Origin: DATJLY01 sp035604195
Lineage (GTDB): Bacteria; Pseudomonadota; Alphaproteobacteria; ATCC43930; CGMCC-115725
Reading direction: 5' to 3'
Assembly (NCBI GenBank): GCA_035604195.1
Contig: DATNIY010000023.1
Span: 1 to 38,602, forward strand
Length of the DNA stretch: 38,602 nt
Part shown: positions 22,564 to 31,699 of the stretch, piece after piece
Position numbering within the stretch: position 1 is the stretch's first letter
Layout of the letters: each line of letters starts with the position of its first letter
The notes under the pieces: model-generated
Seen by the model: only the letters and a program-made list of their open reading frames with translations
The model's database searches: none
Told to the model about the DNA's origin: nothing
Position numbers and translations under genes: made by a program

Positions 22564-24123
22564 ATGGATACGACCCACCCCGCTAATCCGCAACTTTCGG
22601 CCGATCTCGATCTCGAGCGCTTTCGCTTGAGAAACTTTCTCGCTGGGCTCGGCGCCGATGAGGTCGAGATCCGCGAGCAGCCGATCGATCTCGCCGATGT
22701 CGCGGCAGCGCTCGAGGCCAATGCCAAGGCGGTGTGGTTCAAGAGCGTCGGCCCGGAGCGCGCCGAGCTTGCCGGCAATGTCGTGGGCTCCCGCGCGCGG
22801 CTCGCCCGCGCCTTTGGCGCGACGCCGCAGACCCTGCTCGCCGAGGTCGTGCGCCGCCTCGGTAATTCTCCCGAGATCGTCGAGGTGCCGCGCGAGCGCG
22901 CCCCGGCGCAAGCGATCGTCGCGACCGGCAACGCCGTCGACATGACCGCGCTGCCCGTTCATTTGCAGCACGAGGCCGATGGCGGGCTCTATATCTCCGC
23001 CGCGATCGATTTCGCGATCGACGCCAAAGCGGGCTGGACCAATGTCGGCATGCGCCGGCTCATGCTGCGCGGGCGGGCCGAGACCGGCATCGATCTGGTG
23101 TCGCCGAGCGATCTGCGCGCCATTTATCTCGAAGCGGCGGCGCGCGGGCAGACGCTGCCGCTGAGCTTCACGATCGGCGCCAATCCCACCGACATGGTGG
23201 CGGCGACGATGCGGCTGCCGGTCAATGAATTGGGCCTCGTCGCATCGCTGCGCGCGGCGCCGCTCGCCGTGGTCAAATGCATCACCAACGACATCCGCGT
23301 GCCGGCCGATGCGGAATATGTCATCGAGGGCTATCTCGATGTGCGCGGCCATGTCGAGGACGAGGGACCCTATGGCGAGTTCCTGGGATATTACGGCGGC
23401 GTCAAGCGCAATCCCGTGTTCCACGTCACCGCCATCACCCGGCGCCGCGACGCGCTCTTCCAGACCGTGTCGATCGGCGGGCGGCACATGGATACGACCG
23501 ATTCGGCGCAGCTCGTCGCGCTCAGGACCGAAGCGACGGTGTGGCGCGCGCTCGAGACCGCGGTGCGCGAGCCGGTCGCCGTCTATGCCACAACGGCGAC
23601 GGGCGGCATGTTCAATTTGCGCATCGCGCTGCGCCAGCGCGTGCCCGGCGAGGCGCGCAACGCCATTTACGCGGCCTTCGGCTCGCATGCCAACGTCAAG
23701 CATGTCTTCGTCGTCGATCCCGACATCGACATCTTCTCGGATGCGCAGATGGATTGGGCGCTGGCGACGCGCTTGCAGGCCGATCGCGGCCTCGTCATCG
23801 AGACCGGCCTGCGCGCGCTGCCACTCGACCCCTCGCTGCCGGATGGTGCGCGGATCGGCGCCAAGGCGGGCTTCGATCTGACTTGGCCCTTCGGCCAGGG
23901 CGACCGCCTGGAGCGCAGCATCCCCGAGCCGCCGACGCTTTCGGGCGCGCGCTTCCCCTCGCTCGAAGCGGCGCTGAAGCACGGCCCCAAATATTTCTCC
24001 GAGCTGATGGCGGCGTCGGGCACGCGCGACGGCCGCGAGATCGTGCTGGCGCTCGACGCGCTGCGCCGCGCGCCCGGCCTCGACCGCGACGCGCGCGGGC
24101 GCTACGTGCTCAAGCCGGGGTGA
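22564..24123 (+). CDS. UbiD family decarboxylase
   Basis: A 519-residue UbiD-like enzyme. This family uses prenylated FMN to decarboxylate (or carboxylate) aromatic or alpha,beta-unsaturated acids. The family pattern is seen in ISAAIDFAIDAKAGWTNVGMRRLML, LSFTIGANPTDMVAATM and the active-site region GYLDVRGHVEDEGPYGEFLGYY, where the Glu residues are expected to be catalytic. No UbiX prenyltransferase is in the window. The start at 22564 (MDTTHPANPQ) has CGGGA upstream; an ATG at 22534 is an alternative. It follows the molybdenum subunit and could share its transcript. The end overlaps the end of fahA by 14 bases on opposite strands. Confidence 0.92.
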   Translation: MDTTHPANPQLSADLDLERFRLRNFLAGLGADEVEIREQPIDLADVAAALEANAKAVWFKSVGPERAELAGNVVGSRARLARAFGATPQTLLAEVVRRLGNSPEIVEVPRERAPAQAIVATGNAVDMTALPVHLQHEADGGLYISAAIDFAIDAKAGWTNVGMRRLMLRGRAETGIDLVSPSDLRAIYLEAAARGQTLPLSFTIGANPTDMVAATMRLPVNELGLVASLRAAPLAVVKCITNDIRVPADAEYVIEGYLDVRGHVEDEGPYGEFLGYYGGVKRNPVFHVTAITRRRDALFQTVSIGGRHMDTTDSAQLVALRTEATVWRALETAVREPVAVYATTATGGMFNLRIALRQRVPGEARNAIYAAFGSHANVKHVFVVDPDIDIFSDAQMDWALATRLQADRGLVIETGLRALPLDPSLPDGARIGAKAGFDLTWPFGQGDRLERSIPEPPTLSGARFPSLEAALKHGPKYFSELMAASGTRDGREIVLALDALRRAPGLDRDARGRYVLKPG

Positions 24124-25423
24124 TCACCGCGCGCGCCTCGCCCAAACCGATCCCGACATAACCGGCACGCTCGCAGCGGCCGCGCATGACGATCTCGTCG
24201 CCGTCTTCGAGGAAGCGTCGCTCCTCGCCATTGGCGAGCTTCAAGGGCTCAGTGCCACGCTTGGTGATCTCGATGAGGCAGCCGAGCGTATCGGGCTCCG
24301 GGCCCGAGAGCGTGCCCGAGCCCAAGAGATCGCCGGGGCGCAGATTGCAGCCATTGCTCGCGTGATGCGTCACCATCTGCGCCGCCGTCCAATAGGCGTG
24401 GCGCAGATTGCAGCGGCCGAGACGCGCGGCTTCCTCGCCGGTCTCGCGCATCTGCGCCGTGCGCAGCAGGACGTCGATGGCGATGGCGAGCCCGCCTTCT
24501 TCCTGATCGCGCGCCGAGGAGAGATAAGGCAGCGGCGCCGGATCGCCCGGCGCGCGGACGAAGGCGCGGCTGCGGAAGGGCTCGAGCGCCGCCATGGTCA
24601 CGATCCAGGGCGAGATCGTGGTGGCGAAGCTCTTGGCGAGGAAAGGCCCGAGCGGCTGGTATTCCCAGGCCTGGATGTCGCGCGCCGACCAGTCGTTCAA
24701 GACGGTGCAGCCGAAGATGTTGTCGGCCGCCTTGCCGATCGGGATGGTCTCGCCTAGAGGATTGCCGGGGCCGATGTAGAATCCCAACTCGGTCTCGTAG
24801 TCAAGCGCGCGGGACGGCGCCATCACCGGCGGCTCGTTACCGCGGCGGAGCTGGCCCTTCGGGCGCTTTACGGCTACGCCGCTCGGCACCACCGAGGAGG
24901 CGCGGCCGTGATAGGCGACCGGCAGGTATTTGTAGTTGGGCAGCAGCGGATTGTCCGGCCGCAGCAGCCTGCCGACATTGGTCGCGTGGTAGATCGAGCT
25001 ATAGAAATCGCTGAAGTCGCCGATCTCCGCCGGCAGCAGAAATTCCGCTTGCGCCATCGGCACGAGATGCGGCTCGACTTGGCCGCGGCGCGATTGCCCC
25101 TCCGTGCCGAGCAATTGCGAGAGAGCATTGCGCAAGGCCCGCCAAGCCGGCTCCCCCATCGCCATCAGCCGGTTGAGACTGCGCTCGCCCGCGGCGATGG
25201 CGGGTTCCTTGGCGCCGCCGGTGAAGAGGCCCGCGCGTGCCGCCGCCGCCATATCGAGGACGCGGTCGCCAATGCCGACGCCGCCGCGCGGCGTCTCGCC
25301 GGTTCCGGCCCGGCGGAAGACGCAGAACGGCAAGTTCTGCAACGGAAAATCCGCGCCCGGCGCGTTGGCGGATGGGAGCCAGCTTCGCCGCTTCGGGTCG
25401 TGCGTCTCATCGAGCGCGGCCAT
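24110..25423 (-). CDS. fahA: Fumarylacetoacetase
   Basis: A 437-residue hydrolase that splits fumarylacetoacetate to fumarate and acetoacetate, the last step of tyrosine/homogentisate breakdown. Conserved sites are seen: FSDFYSSIYHATNVG (metal Asp and catalytic His region), DYETELGFYIG (two metal Glu), LNDWSARDIQAWEYQPLGPFLAKSF (metal Asp), and THHASNGCNLRPGDLLGSGTLSGP. Length fits the eukaryote-like bacterial form. The start lies 3 bases after the hmgA stop, with GGAG inside hmgA, so the two are an operon. The intermediate isomerase (maiA) is not in the window. Confidence 0.96.
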   Translation of the reverse strand: MAALDETHDPKRRSWLPSANAPGADFPLQNLPFCVFRRAGTGETPRGGVGIGDRVLDMAAAARAGLFTGGAKEPAIAAGERSLNRLMAMGEPAWRALRNALSQLLGTEGQSRRGQVEPHLVPMAQAEFLLPAEIGDFSDFYSSIYHATNVGRLLRPDNPLLPNYKYLPVAYHGRASSVVPSGVAVKRPKGQLRRGNEPPVMAPSRALDYETELGFYIGPGNPLGETIPIGKAADNIFGCTVLNDWSARDIQAWEYQPLGPFLAKSFATTISPWIVTMAALEPFRSRAFVRAPGDPAPLPYLSSARDQEEGGLAIAIDVLLRTAQMRETGEEAARLGRCNLRHAYWTAAQMVTHHASNGCNLRPGDLLGSGTLSGPEPDTLGCLIEITKRGTEPLKLANGEERRFLEDGDEIVMRGRCERAGYVGIGLGEARAVITPA

Positions 25424-25426
25424 GGC

Positions 25427-26716
25427 TCAGCTCCGGAACTGCTTCGCGAACCCGTCCCAGCACGAATCATAGTCGCGCTGCAGCGCCGCCGTCTCGAGCG
25501 CGAAGCGCGTGGGGCGCGCGACGAGCCGCGTCTCGAACATGAAGGCCAACGAGTCGCCGAGATAGTGCGGCTTCAGCTCCGCCGTCGAGGCGCGCGCGAA
25601 GGTCGTGGCGTCGGGGCCGTGCGCCGCCATGCAATTGTGCAAACTGCCGCCGCCGGGCACGAAGCCTTCGGCCTTGGCGTCATATTCGCCGCGGACGAGG
25701 CCCATATATTCGCTCATCACGTTGCGGTGGAACCAGGGCGGCCGGAAGGTGTCCTCGGCCACCATCCAGCGCGGCGGGAAGATGACGAAATCGACATTGG
25801 CGGTGCCGGGAATCCCCGAGGGCGAGGTCAGCACCGTGAAGATCGACGGGTCGGCGTGGTCGAAGCTCACCGTGTTGATCGCCATGAAATTGGCGAGGTC
25901 GTATTTGTAGGGTGCGTAATTGCCGTGCCAGGCGACGACATCGAAGGGCGAATGGTCGAGATCGGTGGCCCAGAGATTGCCCTCGAACTTCATCACCGCC
26001 TGCACCTTCCCGCCCTTGTCCTCGAAGGCGGCGGTGGGTGCGAGGAAGTCGCGCGGATTGGCGAGCCCGTTGGAGCCGATCGGCCCCAATTCGGGCAAGC
26101 GGAGCAGCGCGCCATAATTCTCGCAGACATAGCCGCGCGCGTTGCCGTCCGGCAGCCCGACGCGGAATTTGATGCCGCGGCCGATGATGGCGATCTCGCC
26201 CGGCTTTGCTTCGAGCGCGCCCAATTCGGTCTCGAGAAGGAGCCGCCCGTCCTGCGGCACGATCAGCAACTCGCCATCGGAGTCGGAGAAGACGCGCTCG
26301 CGCATCCCGTGGTTGGCGCAATAGAGATGAATCGCTATGCCGAAGCGCGCGCTCGCATCGCCATTGCCGGCCATTGTGACGAGGCCGTCGACAAAATCCG
26401 TCGGCTCCGCCGGCATCGGCAGCGGGTCCCAGCGCAGCCGGTTGGGCGGCGGCTCGGCCTCGGCAAAGGGCGCGCTTCTGAGCCCGCGATTGTCGATCCG
26501 CCGGAACGGCCCGTGCATCGCCGAGGGCCTGATGCGATAGAGCCAGCTCCGGCGCAACTCGGCGCGCGGCGCGGTGAAGGCGGTGCCGCTCAATTGCTCG
26601 GCATAAAGCCCGAGCGGCGGCTTCTGCGGCGAGTTCCGGCCCTGTGGCAGCGCGCCGGCAACCGCCTCGCTCGCAAATTCGTTGCCGAAGCCTGAGAGAT
26701 AGCGAAGCTCGGTCAT
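25427..26716 (-). CDS. hmgA: Homogentisate 1,2-dioxygenase
   Basis: A 429-residue iron dioxygenase that opens the ring of homogentisate to maleylacetoacetate. It begins MTELRYLSGFGNEFASEA. The iron ligands are visible: His and Glu spaced as HRNVMSE in the segment WFHRNVMSEYMG, and His in AAHGPDA. Family-typical WHGNYAPYKYDLANFM is also present. The ATG at 26716 has GAGGATG upstream; a TTG six codons earlier is less likely. Together with fahA it gives two of the three lower-pathway enzymes. No hmgR-type regulator is adjacent. Confidence 0.97.
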   Translation of the reverse strand: MTELRYLSGFGNEFASEAVAGALPQGRNSPQKPPLGLYAEQLSGTAFTAPRAELRRSWLYRIRPSAMHGPFRRIDNRGLRSAPFAEAEPPPNRLRWDPLPMPAEPTDFVDGLVTMAGNGDASARFGIAIHLYCANHGMRERVFSDSDGELLIVPQDGRLLLETELGALEAKPGEIAIIGRGIKFRVGLPDGNARGYVCENYGALLRLPELGPIGSNGLANPRDFLAPTAAFEDKGGKVQAVMKFEGNLWATDLDHSPFDVVAWHGNYAPYKYDLANFMAINTVSFDHADPSIFTVLTSPSGIPGTANVDFVIFPPRWMVAEDTFRPPWFHRNVMSEYMGLVRGEYDAKAEGFVPGGGSLHNCMAAHGPDATTFARASTAELKPHYLGDSLAFMFETRLVARPTRFALETAALQRDYDSCWDGFAKQFRS

Positions 26717-26845
26717 GGCATCCTCGGTCGCCAAGGCGCGGCCCGCAATGACCGCCGCACCGGCTCAATAAGAGAAGGTTAGCGCCGGCATTGCAAGGCG
26801 CCGCCGATACCGTTAAATCGCGGCGCACAAGCGCGGGAGCGGATA

Positions 26846-27568
26846 GTGACGGCGATCGCGGTGAGCTTTTGCACTTTCCTCTTCACCCTGCTCGGCGGGT
26901 TGTTCGCGCTCCATCTGCAGGACCGGCTTCATCTCATTCTCGGCTTCAGCGCCGGCGCGGTCATCGGCGTCGCCTTTTTCGACTTGATGCCCGAGGCCCT
27001 CGCCCTTGCCGGCGCGCCCTTAGGCTCCGCCTTCGTCACCGCGCTCATCGCCGTGGGCTTCCTCGGCTACATGATCCTCGATCGAACCATCGCCCCGCAT
27101 GGCGACAAGGGCCGCCGCACGGCGCAGCTGTGGCAGCGCGGCGCGCTGGGCGCGGGCAGCCTGTCGGTGCACAGCTTCCTCGACGGCTTTGCCATCGGCC
27201 TCGCCTTCCAGGTCTCCGCCGCGGTCGGGGCCATCGTATCGGCGGCCGTGCTCACGCACGACTTCTCGGACGGCATCAACACCGTGAGCATCATCCTCCG
27301 CAACAAGGGCGACAATCGGGCGGCGCTGGGCTGGCTGCTGATCGACGCGGTTGCTCCGGTCGTCGGAGCGGCTTCGACCCTGCTGCTCAACTTCCGCCCG
27401 GAGACGCTGGGGATCGGCCTCGCCCTGTTCGCCGGGTTCTTCCTCTACATCGGCGCCAGCGATCTCCTGCCGGAGAGCTATCACGACCATCCCAGCACCG
27501 GGACGACCGCGATGACGATTTTGGGCGCCGCGGTCCTTTACGTGGCCGTTCGGTTGGCCAATCTGTGA
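26846..27568 (+). CDS. ZIP family divalent metal transporter
   Basis: A 240-residue membrane protein with about eight helices. The metal-site motifs typical of ZIP proteins are present on two neighbouring helices: SVHSFLDGFAIGLAFQ (HSxxDG) and LTHDFSDGINTVSI (HDxxDG). The N-terminal helices contain LGFSAGAVIGVAFFDLMPEA. ZIP proteins carry zinc, iron or manganese into the cytoplasm. It starts at GTG 26846 with GGGAG upstream and diverges from hmgA. The stop is 13 bases from the end of the convergent flavin monooxygenase gene. Metal specificity cannot be read from sequence. Confidence 0.88.
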   Translation: MTAIAVSFCTFLFTLLGGLFALHLQDRLHLILGFSAGAVIGVAFFDLMPEALALAGAPLGSAFVTALIAVGFLGYMILDRTIAPHGDKGRRTAQLWQRGALGAGSLSVHSFLDGFAIGLAFQVSAAVGAIVSAAVLTHDFSDGINTVSIILRNKGDNRAALGWLLIDAVAPVVGAASTLLLNFRPETLGIGLALFAGFFLYIGASDLLPESYHDHPSTGTTAMTILGAAVLYVAVRLANL

Positions 27569-27581
27569 GTGGTAGGGCCGC

Positions 27582-28781
27582 TTAGGGCAGCATCCCCGAC
27601 CGCCTGAGCGAGGCGATCATCGAGGTTTCCAGGAGGTGCGCGTAGGCAAGCGCCGGATCGGCGGCGGTGCGCGCCCAGTCCGCGAGGTTGCGCTGGCGCA
27701 CCGCGGGATCGCGCTCCTCGAGGAGACGCTTGTTGCGCTGGGTCATGGCGTTGATCGCCTCGATCGCTTCGGGCCGTCGCTGCGCCTCATAGCCGTCGAG
27801 CAGCCGATCGTCGTCCAAGCCATGCCATACGCGCGCAAGCCGGCCGGTCAGGCTGAGGGCATCGTGAATGCCGCCGTTCAAGCCCATGCCGCCCAGCGGA
27901 TTGTTGATGTGCGCGGCGTCGCCGGCAAGGAAGGCGCGGCCCTGGCGGTAACGCGCCGCGACCCGCTGGCTCACCCGGTAGACTGCCTTGACGACAATGT
28001 CGTAGGGCTCGGCGCGCGGCAGCAGATTCTGCAGGCTCGCTTGGATCGAGCGCTCCTGCACGGCGTCGTCGGGCTCGATCGCGGGATCGACCGGCATGAT
28101 GATGCGCCACATATCGGGTATCTGCAGCAGCAGATACCACTCGAGGGGATCGGCGGTGTAGTTGACCGAGCAGATGTCGGGCATGCGCGACTTGAAATCG
28201 AAGCGCGTGCCCGCGACCAGGAAATGCTCGGGATAGGTGAAGCCCGCGAAGCCGATGCCGAGCGCGTGCCGCACTGCGCTGCGCCCGCCATCGGCGGCGA
28301 TCAGATAGTCGCCGCGAAAGACCTTCGGTCCCGCGGCGGTGCCGGCGGTGACGCTGACGCCGTCTTCGTCCTGCGCGACCTCGATCGCCTCGTGGCCGAG
28401 CCGCAGCTCGACGCCGGGGATCGCGGCCAGGCGCTCATAGGCCCAGCCCACCAGCTTGAACTGCTCGCATTGCAGACGATAGGGATGATGCGTGTCCCGG
28501 CGCAGGAGCGACAGGTCGAATTCGGCGATCTTGCCCTGGCGCCGGTCGCGGTACTGCATCACCCGGCAGACCAATCCCATGCGCAAAAGCGCCGCGGCGG
28601 CGCCGCATCCCTCGAGCAGGTCGAGCGTCGGCGGATGGAAGGTCGAGGCGCGATAGTCGAGAACGATTTCGCTCTCGCGCTCGAGCACGGTCACGGGAAT
28701 GCCGCGCTCGGCGAGCAGCAGCGCCGAAAGCGCGCCGACCGGCCCGCCGCCGACGATGATCACCCGATCGTGCCGTCTCAT
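27582..28781 (-). CDS. FAD-dependent aromatic monooxygenase (PheA/UbiH-like)
   Basis: A 399-residue flavoprotein. The FAD fingerprint is at the N-terminus (RVIIVGGGPVGALSALLLAERGI), the NAD(P)H/FAD DG motif at YLIAADGGRSAVRHALG, and the GD motif at RAFLAGDAAHINNPLGGMGLNGGIHDA. The family hydroxylates phenols, hydroxybenzoates or quinone precursors. The substrate is unknown; nearby homogentisate genes suggest aromatic catabolism, but this gene is in a separate operon. The start at 28781 overlaps the amidotransferase-like stop (ATGA), so the two are translated together. Confidence 0.92.
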   Translation of the reverse strand: MRRHDRVIIVGGGPVGALSALLLAERGIPVTVLERESEIVLDYRASTFHPPTLDLLEGCGAAAALLRMGLVCRVMQYRDRRQGKIAEFDLSLLRRDTHHPYRLQCEQFKLVGWAYERLAAIPGVELRLGHEAIEVAQDEDGVSVTAGTAAGPKVFRGDYLIAADGGRSAVRHALGIGFAGFTYPEHFLVAGTRFDFKSRMPDICSVNYTADPLEWYLLLQIPDMWRIIMPVDPAIEPDDAVQERSIQASLQNLLPRAEPYDIVVKAVYRVSQRVAARYRQGRAFLAGDAAHINNPLGGMGLNGGIHDALSLTGRLARVWHGLDDDRLLDGYEAQRRPEAIEAINAMTQRNKRLLEERDPAVRQRNLADWARTAADPALAYAHLLETSMIASLRRSGMLP

Positions 28782-29482
28782 CGGCGGTCTTCGAGCCCGC
28801 CCAACCAATCCTCGAGCACGGCGCACGCCGGGCCGGCGAGCGCGGGCGCATGACGCGCCGACTGCTCGCGCAGCGCTGCGACGCTCGCTCCCGCCGTCGT
28901 CGCGATCTCCAGCGCATGGCCGACATACCAGCGCTCGAGCCCGCGCGCCGTCGCCTCGATGTGGAATTGCAGCGCGAGCCCGTGGCTTTGCCATTGGAAG
29001 GCCTGGTTCGCGGTGCGCTCGGTCGCGGCGAGATGCGTTGCCCCCGCCGGCAGGTCGAAGGTGTCGCCATGCCAATGCAGCACTGCCGTCGCCCCGAGAT
29101 GCTTGAGGCAAGACCGCCGCCCGGCGTCGCTCAGCGCGAGCGGCGCCCAGCCCAACTCCTTCGCGCCGGCATAGACGCGCGCGCCCAGGGCGCGCGCCAT
29201 GAGCTGAGCGCCGAGGCAAATTCCGAGCACCGGCCGCCCGGCCTGAAGCCGCCGCTCGATGAGCGCGATCTCGCGGGTGAGGAAGGGATAGGCCGCCTCC
29301 TCGTAAGCGCCGATCGGCCCGCCCAGCACGACCAGAAGTTCGGCGGCGAAAAGTTCGGGCGCGGCGAGATCGTCGAGCGGCGCCTCGCGATAGGACACCG
29401 CAAAGCCGCGCGCCGCGAGCGCTGGCGCAAAGGCATCGAGATCCTCGAAGGCGACGTGGCGCAGAGCGACCGCGGCAGGCAT
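28778..29482 (-). CDS. Class I glutamine amidotransferase-like protein
   Basis: A 234-residue protein with the class I amidotransferase fold. The nucleophile elbow is GICLGAQLMARALG, an oxyanion segment appears as VLGGPIGAYEEAAYPFL, and the His-Glu pair is in LQFHIEATARGLE. Similar stand-alone proteins are annotated as GMP synthase-like amidotransferases but lack the synthetase domain; some act as gamma-glutamyl hydrolases in catabolic operons. No strong ribosome site precedes the ATG. A TATAGT element ends 8 bases before it, so a leaderless transcript is possible. It overlaps the monooxygenase gene. Confidence 0.9.
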   Translation of the reverse strand: MPAAVALRHVAFEDLDAFAPALAARGFAVSYREAPLDDLAAPELFAAELLVVLGGPIGAYEEAAYPFLTREIALIERRLQAGRPVLGICLGAQLMARALGARVYAGAKELGWAPLALSDAGRRSCLKHLGATAVLHWHGDTFDLPAGATHLAATERTANQAFQWQSHGLALQFHIEATARGLERWYVGHALEIATTAGASVAALREQSARHAPALAGPACAVLEDWLGGLEDRR

Positions 29483-29523
29483 TGCCGGCGACTATAGCCG
29501 ATCCGGCGCAGAGCGCCGCAGCT

Positions 29524-30264
29524 CTACAGGACGGTCAGCATCTCGCCGACGAGCGGGTGGCGGACGATGTCGCGCTCGGTCAAGCGGATCACGGCGATGC
29601 CGGAGATGCCCTCGATCCGCTGCGCGATCTCGGCGAAGCCCGACAGCCCGTCCAGCAGGTCGCTTTGGTCGGGGTCGCCGGTCAGCACCATGGTCGAATG
29701 CCAACCGAGACGCGTCAACAGCATCTTGATCTGGCCATAGGTGCAGTTCTGCGCCTCGTCGATGACGACGAAGGCGTTATTCAGCGTGCGTCCCCGCATA
29801 TAGGCGATGGGCGCGATCTCGATGGCGCCGTCGCCGATCAATTGCCGAAGCCGCTTGCTCCCGATGCGCTCGGCGAGCGCGTCGTAGAGCGGGCGGAGAT
29901 AGGGCGCGAGCTTCTCGTGCAGATCGCCGGGCAGAAAGCCCAAGCTCTCGCCCGCCTCGACCGCCGGGCGAGTCAAGACGATGCGGCCCATGCGCCCGGC
30001 CTCGAGCGCCTCGACCGCGGCGGAAATGGCGAGATAGGTCTTGCCGGTGCCGGCCGGCCCGACCGCCAGCGTCAGGTGGTACTGCTCGATCGCCTCGAGC
30101 AGCGCCCGCTGGTTGTCGCCCTGCGGCTTGACCTTGCGCAGATAGCTCTGCTCCCGCCCCGGCTCGCCCTCATCTCCCGGCGGATTCCAGGCCACGCCGA
30201 ACAGGTGCTCGACATTGGTCTCATGCGTACGGGCTTGAGCGGCGCGGCTCGAACGTTTGGCCAT
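29524..30264 (-). CDS. PhoH family ATPase
   Basis: A 246-residue P-loop protein. Walker A is GPAGTGKTYLAISAAVEAL, preceded by the family's QGDNQRALLEAIEQYHLTLAV; Walker B is NAFVVIDEAQNCTYGQIKMLLTRLG, followed by TGDPDQSDL. PhoH proteins are ATPases, often linked to RNA metabolism. The ATG at 30264 (MAKRSSRAAQ) has AGAGGA upstream. In many bacteria phoH is next to ybeY; here it is not. This copy is the compact form with a short basic N-terminus. Confidence 0.92.
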   Translation of the reverse strand: MAKRSSRAAQARTHETNVEHLFGVAWNPPGDEGEPGREQSYLRKVKPQGDNQRALLEAIEQYHLTLAVGPAGTGKTYLAISAAVEALEAGRMGRIVLTRPAVEAGESLGFLPGDLHEKLAPYLRPLYDALAERIGSKRLRQLIGDGAIEIAPIAYMRGRTLNNAFVVIDEAQNCTYGQIKMLLTRLGWHSTMVLTGDPDQSDLLDGLSGFAEIAQRIEGISGIAVIRLTERDIVRHPLVGEMLTVL

Positions 30265-30489
30265 ACCGAAATCCTCTGCCAACAAGCAATGGAGACGAGA
30301 GCGCAGGCAAGACGCGGCACGACACCGATTCGGGTGTCGGCGGCTCGGGCGAGGCGGGAGCGGGAGCGCGGCGAAAGCGGCAAGGAGCACCATCAATGAC
30401 CCAGCGACGATACCGGCAATTCCGCCGGTTGTCACCAGCCGTTGTAGGGTCGTCACGATTTTGCAACAAATTGTGGGGGAAAACCGACC

Positions 30490-31503
30490 CTAAGTGCTGT
30501 TGCCCTCGAGGCGGAAGGGGCGCGCCAGCAGCGCTTCGATGGCGTGGTCGATACTGGCGTTGCGGTTGAGAATGGCATCGATGGCGGCGCAGATCGGCAT
30601 CTCGACGCCGAGGCGCCCGGCGAGCGCGGTCACCGCCGCGGCCGAGCTCACCCCTTCGGCGATCGAGCGGCGGCCCGCCAGAATCGACGCGAGCGTCTGG
30701 CCCTCGCCCAGCGCCAGGCCGAGCGAGTGGTTGCGCGACTGCAGGCTGGTGCAGGTCAGCGTCAGATCGCCCAGGCCGGAAAGCCCCATCAGCGTCTCGG
30801 CCTTGCCGCCCTTGGCGAGGGCGAGCCGCACCGTCTCGGCGAGCCCGCGGGTGATGAGCGCGGCGCGGGCGTTGTCGCCGAGGCCACGCCCCATGACGAT
30901 GCCGCAAGCGATTGCCATGACGTTCTTCACTGCGCCGCCGATTTGTGCGCCGACGGGATCGTCGGAGAGATAAGGACGGAAGGTTGCGCTGCCCAGCGCG
31001 GCAACGAGAAGCCGGCCGAGTTCGCCGTCCGCCGTGGCGAGCGTCACCGCCGTGGGCAGCCCACGCGCCACCTCGGCAGCGAAGGTCGGACCGGAGAGCA
31101 CGGCGCGCCGGGCACGCGGCAGCGCCGCCGCCATCACCTCGCTCATCAGCGCGCCGCTGCCGGCCTCGATTCCCTTGGCGCAGATGATTGCCGGCAGCGG
31201 CGCGGCGACATGCGGCGCGAGCGCGCCTGCGACCGCGCGCAGATGCTGCGCCGGAACCGCGAGGAGCAGCGCGTCGGCGGCGGCCGCATCACCCAGCGAC
31301 GCCGTCGCCCGAATCGCCGGATCGAGCGCGACGCCCGGCAGGAACAGCGGGTTGGCGTGGTCGCGGTTCAACGCCTCGACCACCTCCGACTCGCGCGCCC
31401 AGAGCAGGACATCGCGGCCGGCGCGGCGCAAGCTCTGGGCCAGCGCCGTGCCCCACGCCCCGCCGCCGATGACGCCGATTCGATTGATCCCGCCCGCACT
31501 CAT
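30490..31503 (-). CDS. gpsA: Glycerol-3-phosphate dehydrogenase [NAD(P)+]
   Basis: A 337-residue enzyme that reduces dihydroxyacetone phosphate to sn-glycerol 3-phosphate for phospholipid synthesis. The dinucleotide site is IGVIGGGAWGTALAQSL. Later family motifs are LSGPTFAAEVARGLPTA, the catalytic Lys region GGAVKNVMAIACGI, and LSGLGDLTLTCTS with RNHSLG. The ATG is at 31503. Alphaproteobacteria often keep gpsA next to tsaD; here about 1.4 kb carrying two exported-protein genes lies between them. Confidence 0.97.
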   Translation of the reverse strand: MSAGGINRIGVIGGGAWGTALAQSLRRAGRDVLLWARESEVVEALNRDHANPLFLPGVALDPAIRATASLGDAAAADALLLAVPAQHLRAVAGALAPHVAAPLPAIICAKGIEAGSGALMSEVMAAALPRARRAVLSGPTFAAEVARGLPTAVTLATADGELGRLLVAALGSATFRPYLSDDPVGAQIGGAVKNVMAIACGIVMGRGLGDNARAALITRGLAETVRLALAKGGKAETLMGLSGLGDLTLTCTSLQSRNHSLGLALGEGQTLASILAGRRSIAEGVSSAAAVTALAGRLGVEMPICAAIDAILNRNASIDHAIEALLARPFRLEGNST

Positions 31504-31699
31504 CGCCGCCGATGAAGCACGGGATGCGGCACTAGCGCAAGCCCATGAGCGCCCCGATCCGGCGCCTATTCGTTGAAGACGGCGGCGTCGGCTAACCCGA
31601 CCGGTGCCGCCTTGCTACAGCCGGTCGAAGAGGTGCATTCTGACCCGCGCAAGGCCGGTCAGCGGGGGAATTTCGGCTGGCAGCAAGGGGAAAGCATCC

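Noticed and set aside
20083..23982. A 1299-codon open frame on the minus strand opposite the molybdenum subunit and UbiD genes
   Set aside because: Its product is Arg/Gln/His/Asp-rich with no domain, and it spans two well-supported genes. Long stop-free antisense frames are expected at this GC content.
30265..30456. N-terminal extension of the PhoH protein with a hydrophobic stretch
   Set aside because: The upstream GTG lacks a good ribosome site, the extension is Arg/Cys-rich, and an ATG with AGAGGA sits at the family-typical start.
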